Positions 27,127-37,554 are shown, counted from the stretch's first letter. The stretch: 64,000 bases of DNA from Pedobacter sp. KBW06 (GCF_003852525.1 NZ_QAJL01000001.1:1561211-1625210); one strand, 5' to 3'. Numbers and translations: made by a program. Notes: generated from the sequence alone by a model not told the origin.

Positions 27127-28149
27127 TTATTTTGCAGTGATGACCAGCTGATAAATCTGCCCTTTATTTCCGGCGAGCAGAATCAGATCGCCCTTTTTTG
27201 ATTTCTGAACGACATTCAAATTCATTCCGGAGATGTTATACCAGTATTTGCCCCCATCAGAAGAAACATCTATTCCTGAAGTTCCCGCAGCAATTAAGGT
27301 CTTTTCGCTGATATAAGTTACACCAGAACGATAGCCATCTACCGGTTTTGCAGGTTTGGTCCATGTTTTACCTCCATTATTCGTCAGTAAAACATTGTTT
27401 TCATTCTCCTTATCTTTCAGGTAATTTCCACCAACAACCACACCTTTATCTTCATCAAAGAAAGACATAGAAAAGGGCCCTGTACTGCTTTCTCCCTGTA
27501 AAATCGGGCATTCAAAGATCTGCCAGGTAGAACCAAAATTACTCGAGTAATAGATATTAGAAACCTTTCCTCCGGTGGCAATCCAGACCTTTCCATTTCC
27601 TTTGGTCTGAATGGTAGATCCGCTGGCAGCAAAAGCAGCTTCTCCGACACCCATTTTTGCCTGTAAATTATCAGAAATATCATTCCAGGATGCACCTCCG
27701 TCAATCGTTCTTAAAAGCTGCATTTTATTATTGATGGGATCACCAAAGACAATTCCACGCTGATCATTCCAAAAATCCATTCCATCTAAAAATATGGCGG
27801 TATCCAGATTTTTGTAACTCTCTTTCCAGGTTTTACCACCATCGATGGTCATCAGGATATAAGCAGGCGAACCTGCATTCACTGCAACCGCTTTATCTGC
27901 ATCAAAGGCTTCAATATCTCTGAAATCAAGTTTCTCATAACCTGCAGGCTTAATCCAGTCCCAGGTTTTACCTCCGTCTGTTGTTTTGCCGATATGACCA
28001 TTACTTCCACTCACCCATGCCACCTGATCAGACACAATACTCATTCCCCTTAAACTGGTATTTGCTCCTGAGGTCAATGGAATCAGGTCGTAAGTTTGTG
28101 CAAAACCGAATAACGGGAAGAATAGCAAACAATAAATTAGTCTCTTCAT
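27127..28149 (-). CDS. Secreted BNR/YCF48-type beta-propeller protein
   Basis: 340 residues with a signal peptide (FPLFGFAQ). Asp-box-like repeats of the form S-DGGKTW recur through the chain: KTTDGGKTWDWI, MTIDGGKTWKES, RTIDGGASWNDI, LTNNGGKTWTKP and SSDGGKYWYNI. This is the photosystem-II-stability/YCF48-like or sialidase-like propeller used as a scaffold in Bacteroidota; catalytic sialidase residues are not apparent. It abuts the DUF2147 gene directly. Confidence 0.82.
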   Translation of the reverse strand: MKRLIYCLLFFPLFGFAQTYDLIPLTSGANTSLRGMSIVSDQVAWVSGSNGHIGKTTDGGKTWDWIKPAGYEKLDFRDIEAFDADKAVAVNAGSPAYILMTIDGGKTWKESYKNLDTAIFLDGMDFWNDQRGIVFGDPINNKMQLLRTIDGGASWNDISDNLQAKMGVGEAAFAASGSTIQTKGNGKVWIATGGKVSNIYYSSNFGSTWQIFECPILQGESSTGPFSMSFFDEDKGVVVGGNYLKDKENENNVLLTNNGGKTWTKPAKPVDGYRSGVTYISEKTLIAAGTSGIDVSSDGGKYWYNISGMNLNVVQKSKKGDLILLAGNKGQIYQLVITAK

Positions 28150-28581
28150 CTATTTAGCTCTTTTCCAGGTGTCAGATCTACCTATCAATGAGATGCCAAT
28201 ATATCCTCTTACATTTAAGTCTCCATTGGCTTTAATGTTCATATTACAGCTGTATGTTTTTCCGGTTTTTGGATCATAGATTTTTCCATCTACCCATTTA
28301 CCGTCATCGTAAACAAAGTCCTTTAACATTTCAAGGCCCAGAATTGGTCTTGTTTTTAAGCTTGCATCCGGATTTTTCACATCCAGTTTAGCCTGCCCTT
28401 TTTCATCTTTAGGTGCTTTCAACCATACAATTTTACCGAAAAACTTATCTCCTTTTTTGGAAATGTCTATGTGCGCTTCACCCGAAGAATTGATCCATTT
28501 TCCTATAATAGCATCGCTTGTTTGGGAAAACCCGGAAAAGGAAATCGCTGTGAAAAGAAGTAATAACGAAATGTATCTCAT
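28150..28581 (-). CDS. DUF2147 family secreted protein
   Basis: 143 residues with a Sec signal (SFSGFSQ). The rest matches DUF2147: IIGKWINSSGEAHIDISKKGDKFFGKIVWLK, a central GLEMLKDFVYDDGKWVDGKIYDPKTGKTYSC and the end GDLNVRGYIGISLIGRSDTWKR. This is a small beta-barrel-like periplasmic family of unknown function. It is the first gene of the run and directly abuts the BNR-repeat gene. Confidence 0.9.
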   Translation of the reverse strand: MRYISLLLLFTAISFSGFSQTSDAIIGKWINSSGEAHIDISKKGDKFFGKIVWLKAPKDEKGQAKLDVKNPDASLKTRPILGLEMLKDFVYDDGKWVDGKIYDPKTGKTYSCNMNIKANGDLNVRGYIGISLIGRSDTWKRAK

Positions 28582-28645
28582 ATCTCATGTTTTAAATGTA
28601 CCTAAAGTTACTAATTACCCGATAGAATAAGAAGCATCAGAAAAA

Positions 28646-31039
28646 TTACTCATATTTTAATGCGGCTATAGGATTCCGTCTGGTGGCACCATAAGACCTT
28701 AAACTGACAGTTAAAAATGTAATTAACACAGAAAGCAACATTGCAAACGCAAATGGCCAGACACTCAGCTCGATACGATACACAAAACCAGATAACCACT
28801 TAGAAATGAAAATATAAGCCAAAGGCCAGGACAGCAAATTTGCCAGCAAGACCATTTTCAAAAAAGCGCTGTTCAGCAAGCCGATCAGTGTGATCGTCTC
28901 CGCACCAAGGACTTTACGAATGGCAATTTCCTTTGTACGCTGTGCAACAATAAAAGAAACCAGGCCAAATAAACCAATAAAAGAAATGAATATGATGAGG
29001 CCGGAGCATATTTTAAACAAGAGCCCCATGCGCTGCTCTGTCTGATAATAATTGTTGATTTCATCGTTTAAAAAAGTAGCGCCATAAACATGATCCGGCA
29101 GGATTTCATTCCATTCTTTCTCAATTAATTTCATGGTATTCAACATAGATTTGGTTTCCAGCCGAACTGCCAGGGCCGTGTACTGTGGCTTTTGCGAAAA
29201 AAGGGCTATGGGCGATACGGCTTCATGAAAAGATCCGTTGATAAAATCTTTCATCACGCCCACAATAGGAGCCGCATTGCCATCTACGGTCAGCTGTTTT
29301 CCTATGGCCGATGCAGGGTTTGAAATGTTCAGTTTTTTCAATAAAGTCTCGTTCACTACATATTCTTTCAAGGTATCACTCTTTGACAACATCCTTCCGG
29401 CAAGCATCTTCAGGTCAAATACCTTAGCGTAATTCTCGTCGGCAAATTTGGTGTTCACTGTAAAATCAGCCTTAGGACGATGGTCGTAAGACAGGTCAGT
29501 ATCGTGGTTAATGACCGAAGAAGGAGCAGCCATACAAAAGCTGCTGAGCTGAACTCCCGAGATGGCGGATAAACGGCGCTGCAGCAAGGGGTACTTTGAC
29601 CTGCTCAAACTATCAGAAGGAACATCTATCATCGCTATGGCCTTACTCCTGAAACCAAGTGGCTTTTCCTGAATATATTTCATCTGCCGGAGTACCACCA
29701 GGGTTCCTATGATCAGTAAGGTTGTTATTCCAAATTGTGCAACCACCAGCACCTTTCTCAGCTCAAGACCTGAACTTCCGGTTCCGGAAAGTCCTTTGTT
29801 CTTTATCGCCAGGGCCGGACTAAATCCAGACATCACCATTGCCGGATAAAAACCGGCCAAAAAGGCAACAACAATCAGTAATGCCGGCACAAAAAGCAGC
29901 ACATCAGGCTGACTAAAGAAACTTAAACTGATCTCAGCTCCCATCAGGTTAGAAATTGTAGGTAAAAACAACTCCGTTAGCACACAGGCCAGCAACATGG
30001 CGATGGCGGTGATCAGCATCGTTTCGCTGAGGAATTGCCAGGTCAACTGATCCCTGGAGCTTCCCATCACTTTGCGAACACCCACTTCTTTAGCTCTTCC
30101 AACCGACTGAGCAGTGGCCATATTGATAAAATTAATGCAGGCCGTAAGCAATATGAAAAGGCCGATAATCCCCAGGCCAAAGATGGATTCCATAGCAACT
30201 ACCTTATCCCTGAAATTTTGTGTGCGCCCGTCAAAATGAATCTGCTGCAATGGCTGAAGCAAATGTGCCCTTGTTCCTGTCATATCTACACCGGCGTAAT
30301 GTTTTTTGGAAAACTCAGCCAGAGCCACATCAAAGGCCTTCGGATCGACACCTTTCTTCAATAAAAGGAATCCGTTTGAATTTGTTCTTAATGAGCTCCA
30401 TTTGGAATTCCCACCGGAATAGGTCAGATAGCTTAATACGATCTTTAGCGGAAAGCTACTATTGTCTGCCGCATCTTCTATAATTCCTGTAACCTTTAAA
30501 TTCAGTCTGTTCTGAAAACGAATGTTTTTCCCAACTGCCTTCTTCCAGCTTCCAAAATATTGAATAGCAGTTTTTTTAGAGAGCACAACGGTATTGGGTG
30601 CCGACAATGCAGTAGCAGGTTTACCGGTAATCCATCTGGTATCAAAAATCTCAAAAAACTCCGGTTCAGCATAATAGACCTCTTCCGCAATTTTTATGAT
30701 TTCTTTTCCGCTATCATCATTGATCTTAATAATTCCACCACTCCTTTGTATGGCCCCAACCTTTTCAATCTGTGGCAATTCGTTCCTTAAGGTTGGCACA
30801 AGCGCTAATGGAATTCCACCTGAATATTCTGTGGTTCCGGAGTAATTCAATAAAGTAATGACCCGGTAAATGCGATCCTTATTGGAAAAGAAACGATCAA
30901 AACTCAGCTGATAACTGATAAATACAAAGATCAGCAGACAGCTCGCCATTCCGATAGACAAGCCGGCGATATTGATAAAAGCGTAGCCTTTATTTTTATA
31001 AAGGTTTCTCAAAGCGATCTTCAGGTTGAGCTTAAACAT
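28646..31039 (-). CDS. FtsX/MacB-type ABC transporter permease
   Basis: About 797 residues from the start at 31039, where MFKLNLKIALRNLYKNKGYAFINI gives the standard family N-terminus; an upstream ATG at 31084 would add an atypical 15 residues. The layout is a TM helix, a large periplasmic MacB_PCD domain, three TMs (FtsX), a second periplasmic domain, and a final FtsX block with GLVSFIVAQRTKEIAIRKVLGAE. Such solo permeases in Bacteroidota lack an adjacent ATPase, and none is seen here. The cargo is unknown. Confidence 0.9.
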   Translation of the reverse strand: MFKLNLKIALRNLYKNKGYAFINIAGLSIGMASCLLIFVFISYQLSFDRFFSNKDRIYRVITLLNYSGTTEYSGGIPLALVPTLRNELPQIEKVGAIQRSGGIIKINDDSGKEIIKIAEEVYYAEPEFFEIFDTRWITGKPATALSAPNTVVLSKKTAIQYFGSWKKAVGKNIRFQNRLNLKVTGIIEDAADNSSFPLKIVLSYLTYSGGNSKWSSLRTNSNGFLLLKKGVDPKAFDVALAEFSKKHYAGVDMTGTRAHLLQPLQQIHFDGRTQNFRDKVVAMESIFGLGIIGLFILLTACINFINMATAQSVGRAKEVGVRKVMGSSRDQLTWQFLSETMLITAIAMLLACVLTELFLPTISNLMGAEISLSFFSQPDVLLFVPALLIVVAFLAGFYPAMVMSGFSPALAIKNKGLSGTGSSGLELRKVLVVAQFGITTLLIIGTLVVLRQMKYIQEKPLGFRSKAIAMIDVPSDSLSRSKYPLLQRRLSAISGVQLSSFCMAAPSSVINHDTDLSYDHRPKADFTVNTKFADENYAKVFDLKMLAGRMLSKSDTLKEYVVNETLLKKLNISNPASAIGKQLTVDGNAAPIVGVMKDFINGSFHEAVSPIALFSQKPQYTALAVRLETKSMLNTMKLIEKEWNEILPDHVYGATFLNDEINNYYQTEQRMGLLFKICSGLIIFISFIGLFGLVSFIVAQRTKEIAIRKVLGAETITLIGLLNSAFLKMVLLANLLSWPLAYIFISKWLSGFVYRIELSVWPFAFAMLLSVLITFLTVSLRSYGATRRNPIAALKYE

Positions 31040-31211
31040 GTCGGTTAAATTTAGGAATAAACAGGCGAAACACCACCTAACCACCTATTTACCAAACCAA
31101 TGCCAAAACACAAACAGACTCAAATTGTCCTCAAAACAAAGCTTCGAATTTTAAACCTTACAGAATTGTTCATAAGCGAACATTTCTTGTCCGTAAATGA
31201 ACATCGGAAAA

Positions 31212-32957
31212 TTACTCCGTTTTCTGATAAGGAAGATCAAATTTAAAATGGCATCCTTTTCCAGCTTCACTTTCCACGCTGATATGGCCATTCTGAATGT
31301 CGATCAGCTGACGGCAGATGTATAAGCCCAATCCTGTTCCCGGCTTACCTGCGGAACGGTTCGCCTGGTAATACCTCGTAAATAACTTTCCCTGCTGTTC
31401 TTTAGGAATGCCTATTCCCGTATCAATGATACTGACCTTTAAACTTTCGGTATGTTCATCTATGCTATTTAAATCTACTTTAACCACTACACCACCCTGA
31501 TCTGTATATTTCACCGCATTATTCAGCAGGTTGATCATGATTTGTTTCAAACGGAAGGGATCTCCTTTCACCATTGTCTCTTCGTTTCCGGTAAACTCTG
31601 CAGTCAGCGAGATCTGTTTCCGTTCTGCGGTAAAGCTCATGGCGGCAATGGTATCTTTGATTTCAACACAAGGCTGAAAAGAAACAATATTCAGCGCGCC
31701 TTCCTGCTGATTGTCAATCTTGCTGACATCAAGAATATCATTTACGGTATTGATCAGCATGCTCGACGATGAGTTAATCGAGTTCAGTTTCTTTTTCTGG
31801 TCATCTGTAAGTGGGGTACGGTTCAGCAAATAGATAATCCCTGTAATCGTGGTGAGCGGGTTCCGGATTTCATGACTCATGATCGCCAGCATTTCAGATT
31901 TCTGTTCTGCAAGGGCAACCGCTCTTTCATTTTCCCGGATATAATTATCCTCCGACATTCCTGCTTTACGGATATATACAATCAGTAAAACAATAAAGAT
32001 CAATACCATTAACACTGCAATTCCTGTGAAATTATTCATGTCTTTGGTGGCTGATTGATATTGATTCAGCATTTCAGTTCTTGTCTTTTCCCAATCGTTG
32101 AGGTGAATATCTTTCAATTCCTGAACGAGCTGATGCAATTGAATAACCAGGCTTAGATTGGCAGAGATGAGCTGCTGATTTGATTTCGCCAGTCGCCCGT
32201 TCTCTTCATTTAATTTTCTAAGTAAATTCTCCTGCGAATTGTTTTGCTTCTTAATCACAGAACGGCTAATCGAATCGCGAATTTGCTTTTCCCTGTTGAC
32301 CGTCACGACTTTAATGGATTGTGCATTTTCCTGCTTGTTCACAATCGCATCCTGTAAGCGCTTGAAAAGCCCTTTTTTGCTAGCCTGAGGTTTGATCACA
32401 CGTACCGAAGTATCCGCTTTTCCCGTGCTTCTCTTTACCGTACTTTTCAATTGATATTTTTCGATGATATCATTTGAAGCTTTCCCGGTAATGCTCTCAA
32501 TATTGGTAATCCGCAATAAGGAATCAAAATTATGTTTCAATCCAAAGACTTCATTGGAGATCAGCAATTTTTCTTCAAAAGATTTTCCTATTTTTTCCTT
32601 GCTCCCCGACAAATTCCTGGTACTGTCCAGGTCGTATTTCTTCAGAATGGCTTCAATCTGAAGAAAGGTATTATTAAGCTTTGATTTATAGTCTTCTAAT
32701 TTTTCATTCTGTCCATACAAAATGGCCTGTTGAAAATCACTTTCCGCACCATTCAGGTCCAATAAAATATTACTGATCTCCTGCGCCTGTGAATGCCCCC
32801 TTAATTTCTCACTTAACGTATCCAGTTTTTGGAAGATAGAGTGTCTGAGTAATAAAGAACCTGCAGCAATGAGAAAGGTAAAGATCAGGAATAGGATAAA
32901 AAGTTTACGGAGATTCTTTGAGGTTTCACCGGATTTATTGACAAACATAGATTTCAT
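31212..32957 (-). CDS. Membrane sensor histidine kinase
   Basis: About 581 residues; the start at 32957 is chosen because GAGGAAAAT lies just upstream. One TM near residue 30 and another near 325 bracket a long helical periplasmic sensor region with coiled-coil character. The HisKA domain has H-box MSHEIRNPLTTITGI; HATPase has NLLNNAVKYTDQG, DTGIGIP and GTGLGLYI. No receiver domain is attached. It lies 92 bp downstream of a LytTR regulator gene, but as a HisKA kinase it may signal to another protein. Confidence 0.92.
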   Translation of the reverse strand: MKSMFVNKSGETSKNLRKLFILFLIFTFLIAAGSLLLRHSIFQKLDTLSEKLRGHSQAQEISNILLDLNGAESDFQQAILYGQNEKLEDYKSKLNNTFLQIEAILKKYDLDSTRNLSGSKEKIGKSFEEKLLISNEVFGLKHNFDSLLRITNIESITGKASNDIIEKYQLKSTVKRSTGKADTSVRVIKPQASKKGLFKRLQDAIVNKQENAQSIKVVTVNREKQIRDSISRSVIKKQNNSQENLLRKLNEENGRLAKSNQQLISANLSLVIQLHQLVQELKDIHLNDWEKTRTEMLNQYQSATKDMNNFTGIAVLMVLIFIVLLIVYIRKAGMSEDNYIRENERAVALAEQKSEMLAIMSHEIRNPLTTITGIIYLLNRTPLTDDQKKKLNSINSSSSMLINTVNDILDVSKIDNQQEGALNIVSFQPCVEIKDTIAAMSFTAERKQISLTAEFTGNEETMVKGDPFRLKQIMINLLNNAVKYTDQGGVVVKVDLNSIDEHTESLKVSIIDTGIGIPKEQQGKLFTRYYQANRSAGKPGTGLGLYICRQLIDIQNGHISVESEAGKGCHFKFDLPYQKTE

Positions 32958-33049
32958 TAAATTTTCCTCCAAAAATATGATGGAGTGCAAATTTATCAAT
33001 AATTATCATGTATAAAGGAAGAAACATCAGGAAATCAATAGAATGGCCA

Positions 33050-33817
33050 TCAGAAAGATGGCGCTTGTCCTTCCAGCCAGCTCTTAAAACTACTGACCCT
33101 TTCCCTGCTGATGACAGCCTCTGAATCCATTGCAGGAAACAACTGAATCACCAACCGGCTATTGTAATAAGTCGTAATCTTTTTAATCGCATCGATGTGA
33201 ACGATTAATTGCCTGTTGATTCGGAAAAACAAGTTTTTATCCAGTAATTTTTCAATTTGGTCCAATGAATAATCCAGTGGTGTCTTTTGGTTGTTCAGCG
33301 TAGTCGCCCAGGTCAGTCCATCAGAAAAATGGAGATAAGCAATATCTTTAGCCTTCACATAAACCAGCTGGTTGTTAATCTTCCCCATAAACCGGGTATG
33401 CTCCCTTTTAAAAAACTCTTCCGCAATTCTGGAGATGTTGATAGCCGGTTCGGGTGGCAGCTTAAAATATTCATATTTCTCCAATGCCCTTTTCAGATCC
33501 TTCAAATCTATAGGTTTCATCAGATAATCCACGCTATAGACCTTAAACGCCTGAAGGGCAAAGCTGTCATATGCAGTGGTAAATATGATCGGAATTCTGA
33601 TGTCCACCTGCTCAAACATTTCAAAACAATTGCCATCGGAGAGCTGGATGTCCATAAAGATCAGGTCCGCCTGGCCAACAGCGGTATTAAACCACTTCAC
33701 ACCTTCTTCAACCGATTCCATAACAGCAATGACCTCTAAAACAGGAACACATTGCTGCAGCAAATGAATCAACCTCTCCGCATTGTGTTTTTCATCCTCA
33801 AATATGATAATCTTCAT
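33050..33817 (-). CDS. LytTR-family response regulator
   Basis: 255 residues. Receiver domain (1-120) with Asp56 in FMDIQLSDGN, Thr-Ala in IFTTAYDSFALQAF and Lys in YLMKPIDL; C-terminal LytTR domain with KAKDIAYLHFSDGLTW and FFRINRQLIVHIDAI. It overlaps the upstream LytS-type kinase gene by 20 bp, so the pair is translationally coupled. Confidence 0.92.
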   Translation of the reverse strand: MKIIIFEDEKHNAERLIHLLQQCVPVLEVIAVMESVEEGVKWFNTAVGQADLIFMDIQLSDGNCFEMFEQVDIRIPIIFTTAYDSFALQAFKVYSVDYLMKPIDLKDLKRALEKYEYFKLPPEPAINISRIAEEFFKREHTRFMGKINNQLVYVKAKDIAYLHFSDGLTWATTLNNQKTPLDYSLDQIEKLLDKNLFFRINRQLIVHIDAIKKITTYYNSRLVIQLFPAMDSEAVISRERVSSFKSWLEGQAPSF

Positions 33818-34889
33818 GAGTAGTTATGATAGGGATTTTGACAATAAACAAGGTTTTCGTTTCTATGACTTCTATTCTTTTTTCACCGGTTAACTCATAC
33901 CTCTTCCCGATATTATCCAGGCCCAATCCTATCGAATTCTGAACGACCGCTCTTTTCCGGAGGTCATTTGTCACGATTAAAAAGCTGCCCTCATCTCTGA
34001 TGCGGATGTGAAGTGGATCATTGGCAGAAAAACGATTGTGCTTAACGGCATTTTCCACCAGCATTTGCAAGGTTGCCGGAGGAATCAGACCAATATACTT
34101 TATATTTTCATTGATCTGAATATCAAATTCTATACTGCTTTGATGCCTGATCCGAATGAGAAAAGAATAGGATTCCAGAAATTCCAGTTCCGTCTGGATT
34201 GAAACAAGGTTTTCAAATTTCTTATCCAGAATATAGCGGTAACTCTTGGCCAGCTGAGTGATGTACTCTGCAGAGAGATCCGGGCTTTTATAAACCAGAT
34301 TGGTAAGAACACTCAGGGAATTAAAAAAGAAATGAGGATCGATCTGGCTTTTTAATACGTCATACTTGGCCTGAATATTCTCGCGCATCAACCTTTCTGT
34401 ATTCAGCTGTGATTCCTTCCAGTTTTTATAATAGAAAGCGATTCCGTTATATCCCAGCAATAAGAGATAGAACATAAAGATCCCAAAATAAAGGTCGTAA
34501 CTGAGGGAGCTGAAACTTTCCCAGGCATCGTACCGATGAAATAAGACGATATCGAAAACGGAATAACATAGGCCAAACAGAAAGGAAACAATCAATCCGT
34601 AAACCAGCAGTGACAAGCACAACAGCAATAAACGTCTGGAAACATTTTCTTTTGAGGTATTGCGCTCCATCCATCGGGAAAGCAAGATTGCCCCTTCCCA
34701 AACCAGCAATCCAAAGAGCACATACATCAGGCTAAATGCTTGTCCCCTGAATAGAAAAGTACTGAAATTATGAGGAAAAGTCAGGTCAAAAGACTTAAAG
34801 ACCACACTGAACAGGTATAGGATCAGGATTCTCAGTCCATAAACAAACCATTTACTTTGGAAAACAGATTCCACTTTTGCTGTATTCAT
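33798..34889 (-). CDS. LytS-type sensor histidine kinase
   Basis: 363 residues. Four hydrophobic helices in the first 155 residues, then the His_kinase domain with the acceptor His in SQIDPHFFFNSLSVLTNLV, and HATPase with QMLVENAVKHN and GLGLDNIGKRYEL. It is the partner of the LytTR gene that overlaps its 3' end. The signal is unknown. Confidence 0.92.
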   Translation of the reverse strand: MNTAKVESVFQSKWFVYGLRILILYLFSVVFKSFDLTFPHNFSTFLFRGQAFSLMYVLFGLLVWEGAILLSRWMERNTSKENVSRRLLLLCLSLLVYGLIVSFLFGLCYSVFDIVLFHRYDAWESFSSLSYDLYFGIFMFYLLLLGYNGIAFYYKNWKESQLNTERLMRENIQAKYDVLKSQIDPHFFFNSLSVLTNLVYKSPDLSAEYITQLAKSYRYILDKKFENLVSIQTELEFLESYSFLIRIRHQSSIEFDIQINENIKYIGLIPPATLQMLVENAVKHNRFSANDPLHIRIRDEGSFLIVTNDLRKRAVVQNSIGLGLDNIGKRYELTGEKRIEVIETKTLFIVKIPIITTHEDYHI

Positions 34890-34929
34890 CTTTAAAAACA
34901 GAACATGATTAATTTATCCATATCATCGC

Positions 34930-35928
34930 TTAACAATAATCATTTTCACGGAACCATTTTAAGGCCTTGTCTATTGCAATTTCTACAGGGGTATATTTCA
35001 GGAGCAACTCTCTTTCAGACTTCTTTCCGGAATAGTAATTATATATACACAGCATATAGGCAGCGGAATAGTTCAATTTTCGGGATACCGGACTAAATAT
35101 ACCAGACAATGTACCTATTATTCCTCCAATTTTTAAAACAAATCCGGGGATTTTAACCATTATCGGCTCCTGACCAGAGGCCTTATTCAACAGCCGGAAA
35201 AACTCCTTATAGGAAAGGTTTTCTCCGGCCATCAAATAGCAATCCCCAATCTTTCCGATTTCCAATGCGCTGGCAATCCCTGCACATACATCACCGATGT
35301 ATACAAAGTTCTTACCACCCGGCGGATAAAAAACCAACCGCTTATTCATGCCATGCAGGATCAGTTTACCAGAACTGGGTTTTGCGTCGTATGGTCCGAT
35401 CATAAAGGTCGGATTAATGACGATCGCAGGTAATTTTGACCGTTCCACCTGCTCCAGAACATATTGTTGCGCAATATATTTACTGTTAATGTATCCGGAA
35501 TTTACATGGAGTAAAGCAAAAGAATTGAGCTCATTACCTGGTTTACTTTTATTTCCAGGACCAATGGTATTCGCGGTACTGATGTGAATTAAGCGCTCCA
35601 CCTGATGCGCCAGACAGGCATTAACAACATTTTTTGTTCCGGTTACATTCACCTGTCCGTATGTTTTAAAGGTAACATCCCATTGCGCGGTGACCGATGC
35701 CGTATGAACCACAAAACTGCAGCCTTCTACGGCCTTCATCACATCAGCTTCATTACTGATATCTCCGTAAAAGACCTCCGAAGGAACATCCGCAATCACC
35801 GAAACATCTGCCGAAGGCCGGATCATCAATTTCAATTCATATCCCCGCCTATACAAATCCCTTGCAACATTAGACCCTAAAAAACCGTTAGCCCCGGTAA
35901 TTAATACTTTCTTTATTTTCTGCTGCAT
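34930..35928 (-). CDS. NAD-dependent epimerase/dehydratase (3-beta-HSD/DFR-like)
   Basis: 332 residues, extended SDR. Rossmann motif TGANGFLGSNVARDL at the N-terminus, VVHTASVTAQWDV, and the catalytic YxxxK in SGYINSKYIAQQ. It resembles dihydroflavonol-reductase/3-beta-hydroxysteroid dehydrogenase-like reductases more than nucleotide-sugar epimerases. It directly follows the classical SDR gene with no gap, so the two probably act on the same substrate class. The substrate is unknown. Confidence 0.85.
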   Translation of the reverse strand: MQQKIKKVLITGANGFLGSNVARDLYRRGYELKLMIRPSADVSVIADVPSEVFYGDISNEADVMKAVEGCSFVVHTASVTAQWDVTFKTYGQVNVTGTKNVVNACLAHQVERLIHISTANTIGPGNKSKPGNELNSFALLHVNSGYINSKYIAQQYVLEQVERSKLPAIVINPTFMIGPYDAKPSSGKLILHGMNKRLVFYPPGGKNFVYIGDVCAGIASALEIGKIGDCYLMAGENLSYKEFFRLLNKASGQEPIMVKIPGFVLKIGGIIGTLSGIFSPVSRKLNYSAAYMLCIYNYYSGKKSERELLLKYTPVEIAIDKALKWFRENDYC

Positions 35929-36723
35929 CTATCTAATTGCCATTTCTTTTTTCACTGCACCTGATACGATTCTAAGTTTTATTTCTGTGGGAAGCAGACT
36001 CATCAAACGATGATTAATGCGGTTCCAAAAGCCCGGAATGATGACTCCCTTACCTGCAAGGGCCTGCCTGAGCGCGATGCCTGCAATCTCCTTTGTGCTC
36101 AGCAGCCCTACCCTGCCTTTCATTCCCTGCTCCACAATTCGGGCAGAAACACCTGAATTGGTCATAATTGGCCCCGGATAAACTACACTCACCGAAACGC
36201 CTGTCCCTTGCAACTCTTCTCTAAGCCCTAAAAAAAAGGAAGAAATGAAGGCTTTGGAAGCGGGATATACTGTTTTATAGGCGATTGGCGTAAAGGCTGC
36301 CATACTGGAGATGTTCAAAATATGGCTTTCCTTCTGCTTTAGGAGATGGGGTAATAAAGTCTGGGTCACCAACACTGTCCCCCGGATATTGAGCTGGATA
36401 ATTTTATCAATAGATTCGATGGAACTTTCCATAATCGAAACCGTTCCGCCAATTCCTGCATTATTAATCAAAAAATTGATTTCAAAGCCATTCATCAGCT
36501 CATTTAATGTTTTGACCAGCAAACTGCTATCTGTCAGGTCAAATTCGAAGGCCTGAACATCAACCTCATACTCTATTATTAATTGGGCTGCCAACGAAAA
36601 AGTATTACTTCCGGGAAGTCCAATCATCATGACATTCATCCCCATCGAGGCACACTGGATAGAGAACTCCCTTCCCAATCCGGAACTGGCACCTGTAATT
36701 AGTGTATATGCGTTATTATTCAT
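35929..36723 (-). CDS. Classical short-chain dehydrogenase/reductase
   Basis: 264 residues. Cofactor loop TGASSGLGREFSIQCA, NNAGIGG, active-site region LNISSMAAFTPIAYKTVYPASKAFISSF with YxxxK, and VVYPGPIMTN. It lies 9 bp after the unknown 210-residue gene and abuts the epimerase-like gene. It is similar in layout to YqjQ/DltE-like oxidoreductases; the substrate is not determinable. Confidence 0.88.
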   Translation of the reverse strand: MNNNAYTLITGASSGLGREFSIQCASMGMNVMMIGLPGSNTFSLAAQLIIEYEVDVQAFEFDLTDSSLLVKTLNELMNGFEINFLINNAGIGGTVSIMESSIESIDKIIQLNIRGTVLVTQTLLPHLLKQKESHILNISSMAAFTPIAYKTVYPASKAFISSFFLGLREELQGTGVSVSVVYPGPIMTNSGVSARIVEQGMKGRVGLLSTKEIAGIALRQALAGKGVIIPGFWNRINHRLMSLLPTEIKLRIVSGAVKKEMAIR

Positions 36724-36732
36724 ATCATGAGT

Positions 36733-37365
36733 TTAAATCCTGACAAACAATCCGGCGATTACAGGAATCAAATAACCGGTCATGGTTTGGAGCGACATTG
36801 CCTCTGATTGCTCCTGTGTATGGTTACTATAGCACCTGAAATCCTGTATAAAACGCTTAATTCCGGAGGACTCCATGCTTTTATGAATGCGTTCCCTGAT
36901 CGTCCATACTTCCTGCTGATCCCTATTGGAGCAGGCCCTTTTAGCAAGATATTCCAGCAAATAAATATTAACTTCATCCAGCTCATTTACCATCAGGAAA
37001 GCAGAAAACTCCCTTAATATGCTACTCAGTACCAGGACTTCCATTGGGGAGGTTTCAAAACTATAGTAATTGACTTCCGCCTTACCATAAACTGAATTTC
37101 TTTCCGGATTTCCAGCCAGCCATGCAGATTCCGTTTTTTGAGAAAAATGAGTAAGCAACAGAAAGAGGTCAGAGTCCTCCAGCTTATAACCCGCAACCAG
37201 TGAGCTTACCTTGTATACTGTTTTTTGCAGCTCTGCCAAATCCAGGGCATCCCCCATGATTCGCACATTTGTCTTATTTTCAAAATTACCTGTCAACATA
37301 ATCCTTTGTATAAATGGGTTTAACCATGTTACAAATCTGGATATCTGCCGAGCTAAAAAAGACAA
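36733..37365 (-). CDS. Protein of unknown function in an oxidoreductase operon
   Basis: 210 residues, predicted mostly helical and cytosolic, with no signal peptide and a hydrophobic C-terminal tail (GYLIPVIAGLFVRI). I recognise no family. Visible features are a basic N-terminal helix (FLARQISRFVTWLNPFIQRIM) and a Glu/Asp-rich central part. It is the first gene of a three-gene operon with the two SDR-type reductases, so a partner role in the same pathway is likely. Confidence 0.7.
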   Translation of the reverse strand: MSFLARQISRFVTWLNPFIQRIMLTGNFENKTNVRIMGDALDLAELQKTVYKVSSLVAGYKLEDSDLFLLLTHFSQKTESAWLAGNPERNSVYGKAEVNYYSFETSPMEVLVLSSILREFSAFLMVNELDEVNIYLLEYLAKRACSNRDQQEVWTIRERIHKSMESSGIKRFIQDFRCYSNHTQEQSEAMSLQTMTGYLIPVIAGLFVRI

Positions 37366-37554
37366 ATAACTGATGAAGTGTAGGTATTTCAGACTGAACT
37401 GTATGAATTTAGAATCCTACCGGTTAAGCAGCATCACTACGCCGGCTATAGAACAGACAATGATATCATAACAATTACTTAACACCAAAAGATCTTTAAA
37501 CCAACGACTTATATGGTTATTTGAATGTAATTCAATTAACCGCATATCTGCAAG

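Noticed and set aside
37366..37554. Possible riboswitch or small RNA before the Pit gene
   Set aside because: No stable conserved-looking helix or known aptamer motif was seen.
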